The position numbers and the translations under genes are program-made. Under the pieces are notes generated by a model, which saw only the letters and a list, made by a program, of their open reading frames with translations, searched no databases and was not told where the DNA came from. DNA of 23,578 nucleotides from the NCBI GenBank assembly GCA_900755085.1, contig CAAEFF010000047.1, positions 1 to 23,578 of the forward strand, given 5' to 3'. Positions 13,366 to 21,579 of the stretch are shown here, piece after piece (positions within the stretch are counted from its first letter, which is position 1; each line of letters begins with the position of its first letter). Source of the stretch: an uncultured Streptococcus sp. (lineage in GTDB: Bacteria > Bacillota > Bacilli > Lactobacillales > Streptococcaceae).

Positions 13366-15024
13366 TTAAATCAAGCCTTCCAAGAGGCCTCTCATGAAGT
13401 TTTCTGAGTGGAATGGTCCGATGTCATCAATCTTTTCTCCGAATCCAATCAACTTCACTGGGATGTCCAACTCTTCACGGATCGCAAGGACGACCCCACC
13501 TCGAGCCGTTCCATCGATCTTGGTCAATACAATTCCTGTCACAGGCGTAATTTTTGAAAATTCTTTAGCTTGCACCAAGGCATTTTGACCAGTTGATGCA
13601 TCGAGGGCTAGCAAGGTTTCATGCGGTGCATCAGGTACCACACGCTTGATAATGCGACCGATTTTTTCCAGCTCGGCCATGAGGTTGTCCTTATTCTGCA
13701 GACGCCCCGCCGTATCAATCATCAGAACATCGATGTTTTCAGCGATCGCGCGTTCCATTCCATCAAAGACGACACTAGCAGGATCTGATTTTTCAGGACC
13801 TGTCACAACTGGAACATCTACGCGGCGTCCCCATTCTGCCAGTTGAGCTACTGCTCCTGCACGGAAAGTATCTGCTGCAACCAACATGACTTTCTTGCCT
13901 TCTTGTTTGTAGCGGTGGGCTAATTTCCCGATAGAGGTTGTTTTACCAACTCCATTGACCCCAACAAAGAGCATGACCGTAAGACCGTCTTGAAAACGAA
14001 TGGCTTCATTAAACTGGCCATCCTTTTCATACAAGTCCACCAATTTTTCGATGATCACGCGCTTGAGAGCATCTGGTTTTTTGGCATTTTCCAAACGGGC
14101 TTCATAGCGCAACTCTTCGGTTAAATTAGAGGCCACTTGAACCCCAACGTCACTCATGATCAAGAGTTCTTCCAATTCTTCAAAGAATTCTTCATCGACT
14201 GAACGGAAATTAGCAAAGAAAGCATTGAGACGTGCTCCAAATCCAGTCCGTGTCTTTTTCAAGCTACGATCGTATTTTTCCTGAATGGTTTCTTGCTCTG
14301 GCTCAACCTCGTCTGGAATCGGCTCCTCTGCCTCTTCAACAGTTCTTTCCTCAACGACTGATGCTGCTTCTCCTTGAGGAAGTCTGGACTCGGCTTCTGC
14401 TACTTCAGAAGTTTCCTCCACTTGAGCGATCGCTTCTGATACTTCAGGTTCTGAAACCTCATCCTGAGCTTCTACTAGTTCTGGAGACTCTTCTTCTGTC
14501 GTGCTCCCTTCTACTAGCTCAGCGTCAGATGATGGAGAGGCAATTGGTGACTCTTCTTCCATTTCTGAACCGTTAGCCCCATCAGCTTCCTCACCATCTT
14601 CAGTTTCTTCCGCTTCAATTTTCACTTCTTCAAGAGGCTCAGTCTCCGTGTCATCAGCTAGTGGTGAAACTTCTTGAGGAATTGCTTCTGTTTGAGCAGG
14701 TTCAAAGGCAACTGGAGGCTCCTCTACTGGTTCTTGATCTTCAGGAGTCTCTGAAGTCACGATTTCTTCAACAAGAGGTTCCTCTGCCGGCTCTTCTTGA
14801 GCAACGGTTGAAATAGGTTGATGAGTGGCTGCAATTCGCGCTTTGAGCTCTTGGTAATAAGCCTCCATATCAGCGATTTTTTGCTCTTCCTTGTCATTTA
14901 AGGTAGCCGCCGGCTCCTCTTTGACAGTTTCTTCAACCTCAGTACTTTCCGTCACTTCTTCCGAAGACGGAAGCACTTTTTCAGTTTCTTCTTTTTTTCC
15001 AAATAAACGATCAAATAATCCCAT
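13366..15024 (-). CDS. ftsY: Signal recognition particle receptor FtsY
   Basis: GTPase receptor that delivers SRP-ribosome complexes to the membrane and the Sec translocon. It has 552 residues. The first 16 (MGLFDRLFGKKEETEK) form an amphipathic membrane-binding start. Residues about 17-250 are a long, highly acidic, low-complexity region (E, V, S, T, P). The N domain begins near 255 and the G domain follows: GVNGVGKTT 355-363, DTFRAGA 385-391, DTAGR 437-441, TKIDGTARGG 501-510. The acidic stretch is longer than in B. subtilis FtsY, which has almost none, but long forms are usual in streptococci. Its ATG directly abuts the stop of the HAD gene, and it is the last gene of the operon. Confidence 0.96.
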   Translation of the reverse strand: MGLFDRLFGKKEETEKVLPSSEEVTESTEVEETVKEEPAATLNDKEEQKIADMEAYYQELKARIAATHQPISTVAQEEPAEEPLVEEIVTSETPEDQEPVEEPPVAFEPAQTEAIPQEVSPLADDTETEPLEEVKIEAEETEDGEEADGANGSEMEEESPIASPSSDAELVEGSTTEEESPELVEAQDEVSEPEVSEAIAQVEETSEVAEAESRLPQGEAASVVEERTVEEAEEPIPDEVEPEQETIQEKYDRSLKKTRTGFGARLNAFFANFRSVDEEFFEELEELLIMSDVGVQVASNLTEELRYEARLENAKKPDALKRVIIEKLVDLYEKDGQFNEAIRFQDGLTVMLFVGVNGVGKTTSIGKLAHRYKQEGKKVMLVAADTFRAGAVAQLAEWGRRVDVPVVTGPEKSDPASVVFDGMERAIAENIDVLMIDTAGRLQNKDNLMAELEKIGRIIKRVVPDAPHETLLALDASTGQNALVQAKEFSKITPVTGIVLTKIDGTARGGVVLAIREELDIPVKLIGFGEKIDDIGPFHSENFMRGLLEGLI

Positions 15025-15846
15025 TTATTCACTCTCCTTTAGCACATAATTTTCAATCGCCCATGCGACAGCATCTTGGTCATTGGTCACAGGGGCCACA
15101 AGCGCTGCAACTTCCTTCACTGCTGGAATCGCATTGCCCATGGCAACCCCTAGTCCAGCCCACTGGATCATAGACAGGTCATTGGCTTCATCTCCACAGG
15201 CCATGACTTGATCTGCCTTAAGGCCCAAAATAGCTGCCAGTGCCTCTAAACCTGTCGCCTTGTGAACATTTTTAGGGCACCATTCCAGCAACATTTCCCG
15301 AGATTTAAAAATTTCATAGTCTTGAAATAAGTCCGGCTTGATCTGCTTGATCGCTGCATCTAAAAAGTCTTGATCGACTGCTGTCACACACTTGTTGTAG
15401 GAAATCGTGGATGGCAGGTCTTTAAAATCTGTTTCAATAAAGTTCAGGTAGGGATTGTAAAGGGAATAGAGAGACTTTCGATCTGCATGAATCTCATAAA
15501 CCGTTCCCTCACTGATAGCATCCAGCGGAAGGCCTAGACGGGCTGTTTCATCATGAATGGTTGCGACATCTTCTGCTGCCAAGACAACTTTTGAGAGGAT
15601 TTCTCCATTATTTCTCTGCACTAGACCACCGTTGAAGGTAATCGTATACTCTTCTTTGAGGCCTGCTGTTCCCAATTCTTCTAAAAGAAAATCCATGGCT
15701 TTCAAGGGGCGACCAGTGGTTAGAACCACCTTGACACCTTGGGCCTGTGCAGCAGCGAGGGCTGCTCTATTGCGAGGGGAGATCTTTTTTTCTGAATTGA
15801 GTAGGGTCCCATCTAAATCCAGCGCAATCAAGGAAATCTTACTCAT
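15025..15846 (-). CDS. Cof-type HAD-IIB phosphatase (YidA-like)
   Basis: 273 residues. HAD motif I is LDLDGTLLNS (9-18) with the nucleophile and acid/base Asp. Motif II is TTGRP near 43-47. A IIB cap domain follows, then motif III Lys in NVHKATGLEAL and motif IV GDEANDLSM. This class dephosphorylates sugar phosphates and similar small metabolites in the cytosol; the exact substrate cannot be assigned. It overlaps the preceding HAD gene by ATGA (15843-15846) and its stop touches the ftsY start. Two adjacent HAD genes between smc and ftsY are a standard streptococcal arrangement. Confidence 0.9.
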   Translation of the reverse strand: MSKISLIALDLDGTLLNSEKKISPRNRAALAAAQAQGVKVVLTTGRPLKAMDFLLEELGTAGLKEEYTITFNGGLVQRNNGEILSKVVLAAEDVATIHDETARLGLPLDAISEGTVYEIHADRKSLYSLYNPYLNFIETDFKDLPSTISYNKCVTAVDQDFLDAAIKQIKPDLFQDYEIFKSREMLLEWCPKNVHKATGLEALAAILGLKADQVMACGDEANDLSMIQWAGLGVAMGNAIPAVKEVAALVAPVTNDQDAVAWAIENYVLKESE

Positions 15847-16649
15847 ACAATTTCCTCCATGTAGCGTAGGACAGAACCAGTCGCATGGTGGCCGATGACT
15901 GTTTCAGCAATCGCTAAGATTTCAGGACGTGCATTTTCTGGTGCTACAGGATGGCCCACGACTTGCATCATATGGAGGTCATTTAGGTTATCTCCAAAAG
16001 CCATCACCTGATCCATCGAGATCCCTAGTTTATCCGCTAAGGCAGTAATGGCCACTCCCTTATCGACATAATCGAGGACAATATCAATCGATTCAAAACC
16101 TGTCGTCATCGCTTTGACACCGGGGATATTCTCAGTGACCCATTGCTCACCTTCAAGCACAAGAGCCGCATCAAAGTTGGTGGTTAATTTGAAAATTTCA
16201 TCCTGAATATCTGCTAGGCTTTTCACTTTTTGAATATTTTCATTGTAGTGCTGACTCAAGGCCAGATAGTCGGGATCTACTGTTTCTAAGACATAGCTCC
16301 CTTTTTTCCCAGTCAAAAGAAGCTTATTCGGGTCTGCATAAGGTGAGGATTTCAAAGCCTCAAAAACACCCAAATAAAAGTCTTTGGACATGGTCGCTTC
16401 GTAGAGATCTTCTCCATGAAATTCTACCACACTACCATTTTCAGCAATGAAAATCATCTGGTCCTCAAATCCTTTAAAGAGAGATTTGAGAGAAAGGAGG
16501 GCACGGCCACTTGCAGCAGCAAAATAAATGCCTTTTTCTTTGCAGCTTGCTAATACCTTGCGTAAAAGGTCTTGATCGTACTGATGTTGGTCATTTAGAA
16601 AGGTTCCATCCATATCCGTAGCGATCAATTTAATATCATTATTCTTCAT
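15843..16649 (-). CDS. Cof-type HAD-IIB phosphatase
   Basis: 268 residues. Motif I is ATDMDGTFLND, motif II is AASGRA near 44-49, and motif IV is FGDNLNDLHMM near residues 217-227. The family-standard cap lies between. It resembles the neighbouring HAD protein in plan but not closely in sequence, so it is an old paralogue rather than a recent duplication. It overlaps smc by 11 bp upstream and the second HAD gene by 4 bp downstream, so translation is coupled across the operon. The substrate is unknown. Confidence 0.9.
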   Translation of the reverse strand: MKNNDIKLIATDMDGTFLNDQHQYDQDLLRKVLASCKEKGIYFAAASGRALLSLKSLFKGFEDQMIFIAENGSVVEFHGEDLYEATMSKDFYLGVFEALKSSPYADPNKLLLTGKKGSYVLETVDPDYLALSQHYNENIQKVKSLADIQDEIFKLTTNFDAALVLEGEQWVTENIPGVKAMTTGFESIDIVLDYVDKGVAITALADKLGISMDQVMAFGDNLNDLHMMQVVGHPVAPENARPEILAIAETVIGHHATGSVLRYMEEIV

Positions 16650-19600
16650 TTTCTAAGTCTTTCAATTTTACTGAGACGATTTTAGAAACCCCAGATTCCT
16701 GCATGGTCACCCCATAGATAGAATCAGCTGCCGACATGGTTCCCTTCCGGTGCGTCACGACAATAAATTGGCTTTCCTTATCAAAGCGGTTCAGATAATC
16801 CCCAAAGCGCTTGACATTGGCCTCATCTAGGGCAGCCTCTACCTCATCCAGAATGACAAATGGAATAGTCTTGACACGAATAATCGAGAACAAGAGAGCC
16901 AAGGCAGACAAGGCCTTTTCTCCACCACTCATAAGGTTTAAGGATTGGATCTTTTTACCAGGTGGCTGTACAGAAATTTCAACACCAGCTGTCAGAAGAT
17001 CTGGCTCTGTCAGAATCAAATCAGCAGAACCCCCACCAAACATTTGACGGAAAGTGACTTTAAAGGATTCACGAATGGCTTCAAAAGTTGATTTAAAGCG
17101 TTCCTTGACTTCGTCATTCATGTCGTTGATGGTAGACAGAAGCATGTTTTTCGCAGCCAAGACATCCTCACGCTGGCTGGAAAGGAAATCAAAGCGCCCC
17201 TTCACCTCATCGTACTGCTCGATCGCACCCACATTGACTGGACCAAGTGCCTTAATATCTTTTTCGATGCTCTTGAGCTGGTTTTCAGCTGCTGCAAGAT
17301 TTTCAACAGGTTTGGCCTGTTCTTTGGCTTGGTCAAAGCTTTGCATGAATTCATCGGTAATTTGCGTTAAGAGCTTGTTCAAACGATCCGCATGCTTTTC
17401 ACGTGTCGCTTCAGCCTTGGCTTGTTGACGAATCCACTCTTCGTTTTTCTTGCGAGCTTGTTCCATCTGTTCTGCCACATCTTCGGCCTGGCCTTCCAAA
17501 TCATCCAGCTCAAAACGTTTCCGAATGACTCCTTGTTCCAAGTCCGTTTTCTTGGCTTGGGCCTGCGTCAATTGATTGGCTAGCTGCTCCACATCTACTG
17601 TTTGAACTTGGGCCTCGCCTTGTTCAATCAGCAATTGCAACTGATGCTCTTCTACTTCCAACTGGGAGATCGTTTCTTCCAAGCGACGAGCATCTGTTTG
17701 CTCGTAGCTTTGTTGGCTCAACCATTCCGTCTGTTGAAGTCGCAATTCTGCCAATTGCTCTTGCAAGTTTTGTACTTTTTGTTGCAGGACATCTTTGTCC
17801 GACTTCATGGTTTCAATGTCGCGATTCAGATTTTCTTTTTGAAGCTCAATTTTTGCTAATTGCTCAGTAAGGGATTCCAGCTCTTCTTGGAGAGACTGGG
17901 TCGCATCTGTTGCCAATTCTGACTTCAAAGCTTCTAAGAGTTCCTGAATTTCTTTCAGTTGCTCTTGGCTTTGTTGGTAGGCCAATTGGGCCCGCTGTTG
18001 CTCTAGACGCGCTTGCTCACCTTGGCTTTGAATAGAGGCCAGGTATTCTTGCGCCTGCTTGAGCAGATTGTCCTTGGTCTCGACCTCCTGCTCTGCTTCT
18101 CTCAAACGAGCATCCAGAGCTTGCATTTCCTGCTTCAAACTATCCAATTCTGGTTTGACAAAGACCGTATTTTGGGAACGATTGGCACCACCGGCATATG
18201 ATCCTCCGGTCCGCAATTCAGTCCCATCCAAGGTCACCATCCGAACTTGATAGTTGACTTTACGGGCCGCCTCACGCGCATGCTCCGTCGTATCAAAGAT
18301 GGCCGTTACGCCAAGCAGGTTTTGGAAAATCTGTTCAAAACGATGCTCATAGGTCACTAAGTCACTCGCAATTCCTAGAAATCCTGCACTGGCTTGAATC
18401 AATTCTAGATTCCGAGGGGATAGTTGACGAGCTTTGATCGTCGTGAGCGGAAGGAAAGTTGCCCGTCCCAAGCGATTGCGTTTCAAGAAATCGATCGCTC
18501 GCGTTGCAGCCTTTTCATCTTCGACAATGATCTGTTGGCTGCTAGCTCCCAGAGCAATTTCAAGCGCCGTCTGGTAGTCTTTTGAGAAACTCAAATTCTC
18601 ACTAACAGCCCCACAGATGCCTCCTAACCGTTCTGCTTCTTGCAAAACGCTCTTGACTCCTGCATAGAAGTTACTATGGTTCTTCTGAATAGCTTCCAAG
18701 CTATTGATCCGCGCCCGCTTATTCTTGCTCTCATCCATCAAGTCAAACATGGCCGCTTGAGCCTCTTGGTAGGCAGCTTTGGCCTGCTCCACTTTTACCA
18801 ATTGCTCTTGGTATTCTACTAGTAAACTTTTGACCGTCGCTTGTGCCTGCTCCAACTCTTCCAATTGTCGGACTTCTTTTTCCTTAGCAGTTTCAAAGTT
18901 TGTTTGTGCCTTGGTCAAATCCTCTTGACGATGGCTTGATTCTTGCAAGAGTGCTTGGATCCGGCTCTCAATGGCTGTTCGCTCATTCGATTTTTCAGCC
19001 TCTGTCTGCAAGAGCGCGACATACTGCTCGCGTAGATGCTCAATGACTTGTTCCGGATCTTCTTCGTAGTTGGCTAATTCTTTTTCCAACTCTTCTTGTT
19101 GCTGACGGTTCTCTGTCAGTCTTTGTTGAAGCACAGCTAGCGTCTCTTGTTTTTGAGCCAGCTCTTGTTTCGTTTCTTCCAGACGGGCCACGACAGCATC
19201 CAGCCGCTCAAGATTTTCCCTGCGACTATGGGCTGCTTGACTCGATTGCAACTTAGCTACTTCGATTTGCTTTTCCAAATCGCTGATCAAACGAGTAACC
19301 TCAAGCAAGCTGGCCTGGTCCTCAGCTAAACTCTCATCCAACTGATGGCGGGCTTTCTTGATACGTACATTATCTTCTTCTAAGACCTGACGACGTTGGT
19401 AATAAGAAGCCAACTGTTCTTGAATGGCATTTTCTTCTTGATCAGCCTTTTCATAAAGGTCCTTTGTCAAATCGACTTGAGCAACTAAAACATCCAGCAA
19501 GAGAACCTGCCGTTCTTGGTCTAATTCCAAGAAACGGCGAGCGACAGTCGCTTGCTTTTCAAGAGGTTGGATTTGTCCTTCTAATTCATAGAGGATATCC

Positions 19601-20175
19601 TCCAGACGGTCCAAATTCTCCTGGGTTTGGTTGAGTTTGGTCTCGGTTTCCTTGCGCCGCGTCTTAAATTTCAAGACACCAGCAGCTTCCTCAAAGATAG
19701 CCCGGCGTTCTTCCGGTTTGGAGTTAAAGATTTCCTCTACACGACCTTGGGAGATAATCGAGAAAGAATCCCGTCCCAACCCAGTATCCATGAACAAATC
19801 ATGCACATCTCTGAGACGTACTTTCTTACCATCGATCTTGTACTCGCTGTCTCCCGAGCGATAAATATGGCGTTCGACCCGAATTTCTTTCCCCGCCTGC
19901 TGGATAAAACTGTCCTGGTTGTCCAAAACAACCGTTACACAAGCATAATTCAAAGGTTTTCTCGCTTCTGTCCCTGCAAAAATGACATCGGGCATCTTGC
20001 CCCCACGTAGACTCTTGACGCTGGATTCCCCTAAGGCCCAACGCAAGCTCTCCGTAATATTTGATTTTCCAGATCCATTCGGCCCTACAACGGCAGTGAC
20101 CCCTTTGTCAAACACGACTTTTGTCTTATCCGCAAAGGATTTAAAGCCTTGGATTTCAATCTCTTTTAGATACAT
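16639..20175 (-). CDS. smc: Chromosome partition protein Smc
   Basis: Structural maintenance of chromosomes ATPase, the core of bacterial condensin with ScpA and ScpB. It has 1178 residues. The N-terminal head has the Walker A GPNGSGKSN at 31-39. A long first coiled coil runs from about 165 to 505. The hinge follows, around KSVLQEAERLGGICGAVSEN to LDGTELRTGGSYAGG (about 515-665). The second coiled coil returns to a C-terminal head with LMSGGEKALSALALLF (about 1081-1096) and Walker B VILDEVEAALDEAN (1107-1120). The length is normal. It overlaps rnc by 10 bp and the HAD gene by 11 bp. No frameshift is seen in either coiled-coil arm. Confidence 0.97.
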   Translation of the reverse strand: MYLKEIEIQGFKSFADKTKVVFDKGVTAVVGPNGSGKSNITESLRWALGESSVKSLRGGKMPDVIFAGTEARKPLNYACVTVVLDNQDSFIQQAGKEIRVERHIYRSGDSEYKIDGKKVRLRDVHDLFMDTGLGRDSFSIISQGRVEEIFNSKPEERRAIFEEAAGVLKFKTRRKETETKLNQTQENLDRLEDILYELEGQIQPLEKQATVARRFLELDQERQVLLLDVLVAQVDLTKDLYEKADQEENAIQEQLASYYQRRQVLEEDNVRIKKARHQLDESLAEDQASLLEVTRLISDLEKQIEVAKLQSSQAAHSRRENLERLDAVVARLEETKQELAQKQETLAVLQQRLTENRQQQEELEKELANYEEDPEQVIEHLREQYVALLQTEAEKSNERTAIESRIQALLQESSHRQEDLTKAQTNFETAKEKEVRQLEELEQAQATVKSLLVEYQEQLVKVEQAKAAYQEAQAAMFDLMDESKNKRARINSLEAIQKNHSNFYAGVKSVLQEAERLGGICGAVSENLSFSKDYQTALEIALGASSQQIIVEDEKAATRAIDFLKRNRLGRATFLPLTTIKARQLSPRNLELIQASAGFLGIASDLVTYEHRFEQIFQNLLGVTAIFDTTEHAREAARKVNYQVRMVTLDGTELRTGGSYAGGANRSQNTVFVKPELDSLKQEMQALDARLREAEQEVETKDNLLKQAQEYLASIQSQGEQARLEQQRAQLAYQQSQEQLKEIQELLEALKSELATDATQSLQEELESLTEQLAKIELQKENLNRDIETMKSDKDVLQQKVQNLQEQLAELRLQQTEWLSQQSYEQTDARRLEETISQLEVEEHQLQLLIEQGEAQVQTVDVEQLANQLTQAQAKKTDLEQGVIRKRFELDDLEGQAEDVAEQMEQARKKNEEWIRQQAKAEATREKHADRLNKLLTQITDEFMQSFDQAKEQAKPVENLAAAENQLKSIEKDIKALGPVNVGAIEQYDEVKGRFDFLSSQREDVLAAKNMLLSTINDMNDEVKERFKSTFEAIRESFKVTFRQMFGGGSADLILTEPDLLTAGVEISVQPPGKKIQSLNLMSGGEKALSALALLFSIIRVKTIPFVILDEVEAALDEANVKRFGDYLNRFDKESQFIVVTHRKGTMSAADSIYGVTMQESGVSKIVSVKLKDLENEE

Positions 20176-20867
20176 GGGGAATCATTCCTCGTTTCAACTG
20201 CATTACGGGCTGCTTCTTGCTCCGCTAATTTCTTGGAACGACCATGACCACTTCCCATCGTTTGACCGTTCACGAACACTTCTACTTCAAACTCCTTTGC
20301 ATGAGCGGGACCAGACTCATTTACCACTTGGTACTGGATCTCCACATCCCCGTGAACTTGCAGCAGTTCTTGCAGGCGGGTCTTGTAGTCAATGACTTGA
20401 GAAAATTGACCCGTTTCAACCTTGGGAATCATGACCTGATAGATGAAGCGTTTGACTGCTTCCACTCCTTGATCCAGTAAAAGAGCACCTAAAAAGGCTT
20501 CAAATAAATCGCCAAGAATCGTATCGCGGTCTCGACCACCAGATTTTTCTTCTCCTTTGCCTAGTTTGATATAACGATCAAATTGACAATCTCGAGAAAA
20601 ACCAGCCAGACTTTCTTCACGGACAATCATGGAACGGAATTTAGACAAATCTCCCTCCGGTCTGTTTGGGTGTTCCTTATACAAATATTCGGAAATAATT
20701 AATTGAAGAACAGCGTCTCCTAAAAATTCCAAACGTTCGTTATGTGAAATTTTTAAGAGGCGGTGCTCATTGGCATAAGAGGTGTGTGTAAAAGCTGTAT
20801 CTAATAAACTGCTATCTGAAAAAACGATCTGAAACCGTTCCGATAACAGGGCTTGTAATTTCTCCAT
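20166..20867 (-). CDS. rnc: Ribonuclease III
   Basis: Cleaves double-stranded RNA in rRNA maturation, mRNA decay and antisense-RNA control. I choose the ATG at 20867 (MEKLQALLSERF), giving 233 residues, because it matches other streptococcal RNase III starts and has AGTAGG 6 nt upstream. An in-frame ATG at 20894 would add MNLLESRLP, but it lies in a repeated 33-bp segment only 7 nt from the -10. Visible parts are the signature HNERLEFLGDAVLQL (the catalytic Glu/Asp cluster), GDLFEAFLGALLLD with the second acidic set, and a C-terminal dsRNA-binding domain from YKTRLQELLQ to GRSKKLAEQEAARNAV. It is the first gene of the rnc-smc-HAD-HAD-ftsY operon. Confidence 0.95.
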   Translation of the reverse strand: MEKLQALLSERFQIVFSDSSLLDTAFTHTSYANEHRLLKISHNERLEFLGDAVLQLIISEYLYKEHPNRPEGDLSKFRSMIVREESLAGFSRDCQFDRYIKLGKGEEKSGGRDRDTILGDLFEAFLGALLLDQGVEAVKRFIYQVMIPKVETGQFSQVIDYKTRLQELLQVHGDVEIQYQVVNESGPAHAKEFEVEVFVNGQTMGSGHGRSKKLAEQEAARNAVETRNDSPCI

Positions 20868-20880
20868 AGGAAGCCTACTT

Positions 20881-20913
20881 TCTAATAAATTCATACCTTT
20901 AAGTATACCAAAA
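20881..20913. repeat. 33-bp direct repeat, copy A (rnc promoter)
   Basis: The segment is identical over 33 bases to 21646-21678. On the minus strand it holds TGGTATACT (TATACT at 20902-20907), an AAAGG, and ATGAATTTATTAGA. It therefore forms the rnc promoter and an extra ATG in frame with rnc. Bases differ immediately outside both ends (20880 t against c; 20914 t against a). Confidence 0.85.
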
Positions 20914-21075
20914 TTTTAATACGATTACCATTAGATATCCGTTAGATTCGGTTGGTTGATTTGACTATATTTTGGGTATGGTCAGATAACGCTCAGACGA
21001 ATAAAAACGTAGTCAATTACGTAGTCAGTTGATTGCCGTCGTAATAGACAATCTTTAAAATGTCTGTTAAAACGG
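20914..21075. other. Gene-free left part of the putative element
   Basis: No gene is evident. It contains two near-copies of TTAGAT followed by A/T and TCCG or TCGG (20931-20950), and a tandem 12-mer, ACGTAGTCAATT/ACGTAGTCAGTT (21007-21030). On the plus strand a short open stretch, about 28 codons, ends ...NKNVVNYVVS at a TGA near 21033. It could be the tail of a lost rightward gene, since a terminator follows at 21076, but I cannot identify it. Confidence 0.3.
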
Positions 21076-21102
21076 AAAAACCACTCGTTATGAGTGGTTT
21101 TT
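21076..21102. terminator. Bidirectional terminator inside the element
   Basis: The perfect 11-bp stem aaaaaccactc/gagtggttttt has a 5-nt loop (21087-21091), with T5 on both strands. On the minus strand it lies about 85 bp after the HTH gene and probably ends its transcript. Confidence 0.8.
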
Positions 21103-21185
21103 AAAATATACTGCTATCTCTTTTCATTTCTTCCACGACTGCAGCGGTCAGCATCTATCTATGCTTGGAACTCTCCGAACATTCG

Positions 21186-21383
21186 TTAAATATCTTTATT
21201 ATTTTTCTTCTCCAACTCTTCAGCAAGGTTGTACAATTTTTCGGCTGTAAGTAGGGCCATTTTATCCATACTGGTTTTCCCTTTTCTAAGGTCTGCTACT
21301 GTAGACCAAGGAACGCCTGCGCCTTTAGCAATTGCGCTTGTGCTTATCTCGCTGTTTAATAACTTTTCTATTTGTTCTCTCAT
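21186..21383 (-). CDS. Small helix-turn-helix protein
   Basis: 65 residues. The segment ISTSAIAKGAGVPWSTVADL (about 14-33), followed by RKGKTSMDKM, is a classic helix-turn-helix, with the rest one C-terminal helix (AEKLYNLAEELEKKNN). Short HTH proteins of this kind are frequent on streptococcal prophages and integrative elements, where they act as DNA-binding regulators. GAGG lies 8 nt before the ATG. It follows the 23-aa peptide gene by 12 bp on the same strand and stops before the terminator at 21076-21102. A 6-bp inverted repeat at 21481-21495 lies ahead of the pair and is a candidate operator. The target is unknown. Confidence 0.7.
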   Translation of the reverse strand: MREQIEKLLNSEISTSAIAKGAGVPWSTVADLRKGKTSMDKMALLTAEKLYNLAEELEKKNNKDI

Positions 21384-21395
21384 TTAACCATCCTC

Positions 21396-21467
21396 TTATT
21401 TCCGTCTGTCTTTTAAAATCAGCAGAAATATAAAAAATACGATTGTGAAAATTGGTAAATATTTCAT
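21396..21467 (-). CDS. 23-aa single-helix membrane peptide
   Basis: This short frame encodes MKYLPIFTIVFFIFLLIL then KDRRK and TAA. It is one hydrophobic helix with a positively charged end, the normal build of a small integral membrane peptide with its C-terminus inside. It lies 12 bp before the HTH gene, whose ribosome site starts just past its stop. Its own ribosome site is poor (CGGGT about 8 nt upstream). It could be an auxiliary or toxic membrane peptide, or a leader peptide for the HTH gene. Its reality rests on composition and position only. Confidence 0.5.
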   Translation of the reverse strand: MKYLPIFTIVFFIFLLILKDRRK

Positions 21468-21480
21468 TTTATTACCCGAT

Positions 21481-21495
21481 ATGATATAATCATAG
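21481..21495. promoter_or_regulatory. Palindrome TATGAT-ATA-ATCATA overlapping divergent -10s
   Basis: A 6-bp inverted repeat with a 3-nt spacer (about 21480-21494). On the plus strand it contains TGATATAAT, with TATAAT at 21485-21490, a strong extended -10 for the antisense RNA. On the minus strand TATGAT (21489-21494) could be the -10 of the 23-aa peptide/HTH pair. A dimeric regulator binding here would control both. Confidence 0.5.
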
Positions 21496-21496
21496 T

Positions 21497-21579
21497 AGGT
21501 CTAAGGGGCTTTCGCCCCAACCTACCAGAGCCTTACTTGAACCGCTTTGCTTGGCTTGCGTTCTTTTGGCTCTTTTTTT
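21497..21579 (+). ncRNA. Candidate antisense RNA to the 45-aa hydrophobic peptide gene
   Basis: The extended -10 TGATATAAT predicts a start near 21497. The first hairpin pairs 21495-21500 with 21520-21525 and 21505-21509 with 21514-21518. The 3' end is a stem, agagcc (21527-21532) with ggctct (21568-21573), enclosing a second stem (gaac-gc/gcgttc) and running into T7 (21573-21579). The RNA would be about 83 nt with no open frame. It is fully complementary to codons 28-46 and the 3' hairpin of the opposing 45-aa gene. This is the layout of type I antitoxin RNAs such as RatA or SR4. Not shown to be transcribed. Confidence 0.55.

Noticed and set aside
14232..14576. 114-aa plus-strand frame rich in leucine opposite ftsY
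   Set aside because: It is the antisense shadow of the acidic low-complexity region of FtsY; Glu codons read backwards give Leu and Phe.
20868..20894. Upstream ATG for rnc adding nine residues
   Set aside because: It belongs to the repeated 33-bp segment, lies 7 nt from the -10, and is not part of the family N-terminus. The inner ATG has a properly spaced AGTAGG. Leaderless use cannot be fully excluded.
20920..21058. Minus-strand open stretch ending STDYVIDYVFIRLSVI in the insert
   Set aside because: It has no start codon, crosses the terminator hairpin and lies opposite the tandem 12-mer; probably a chance frame.
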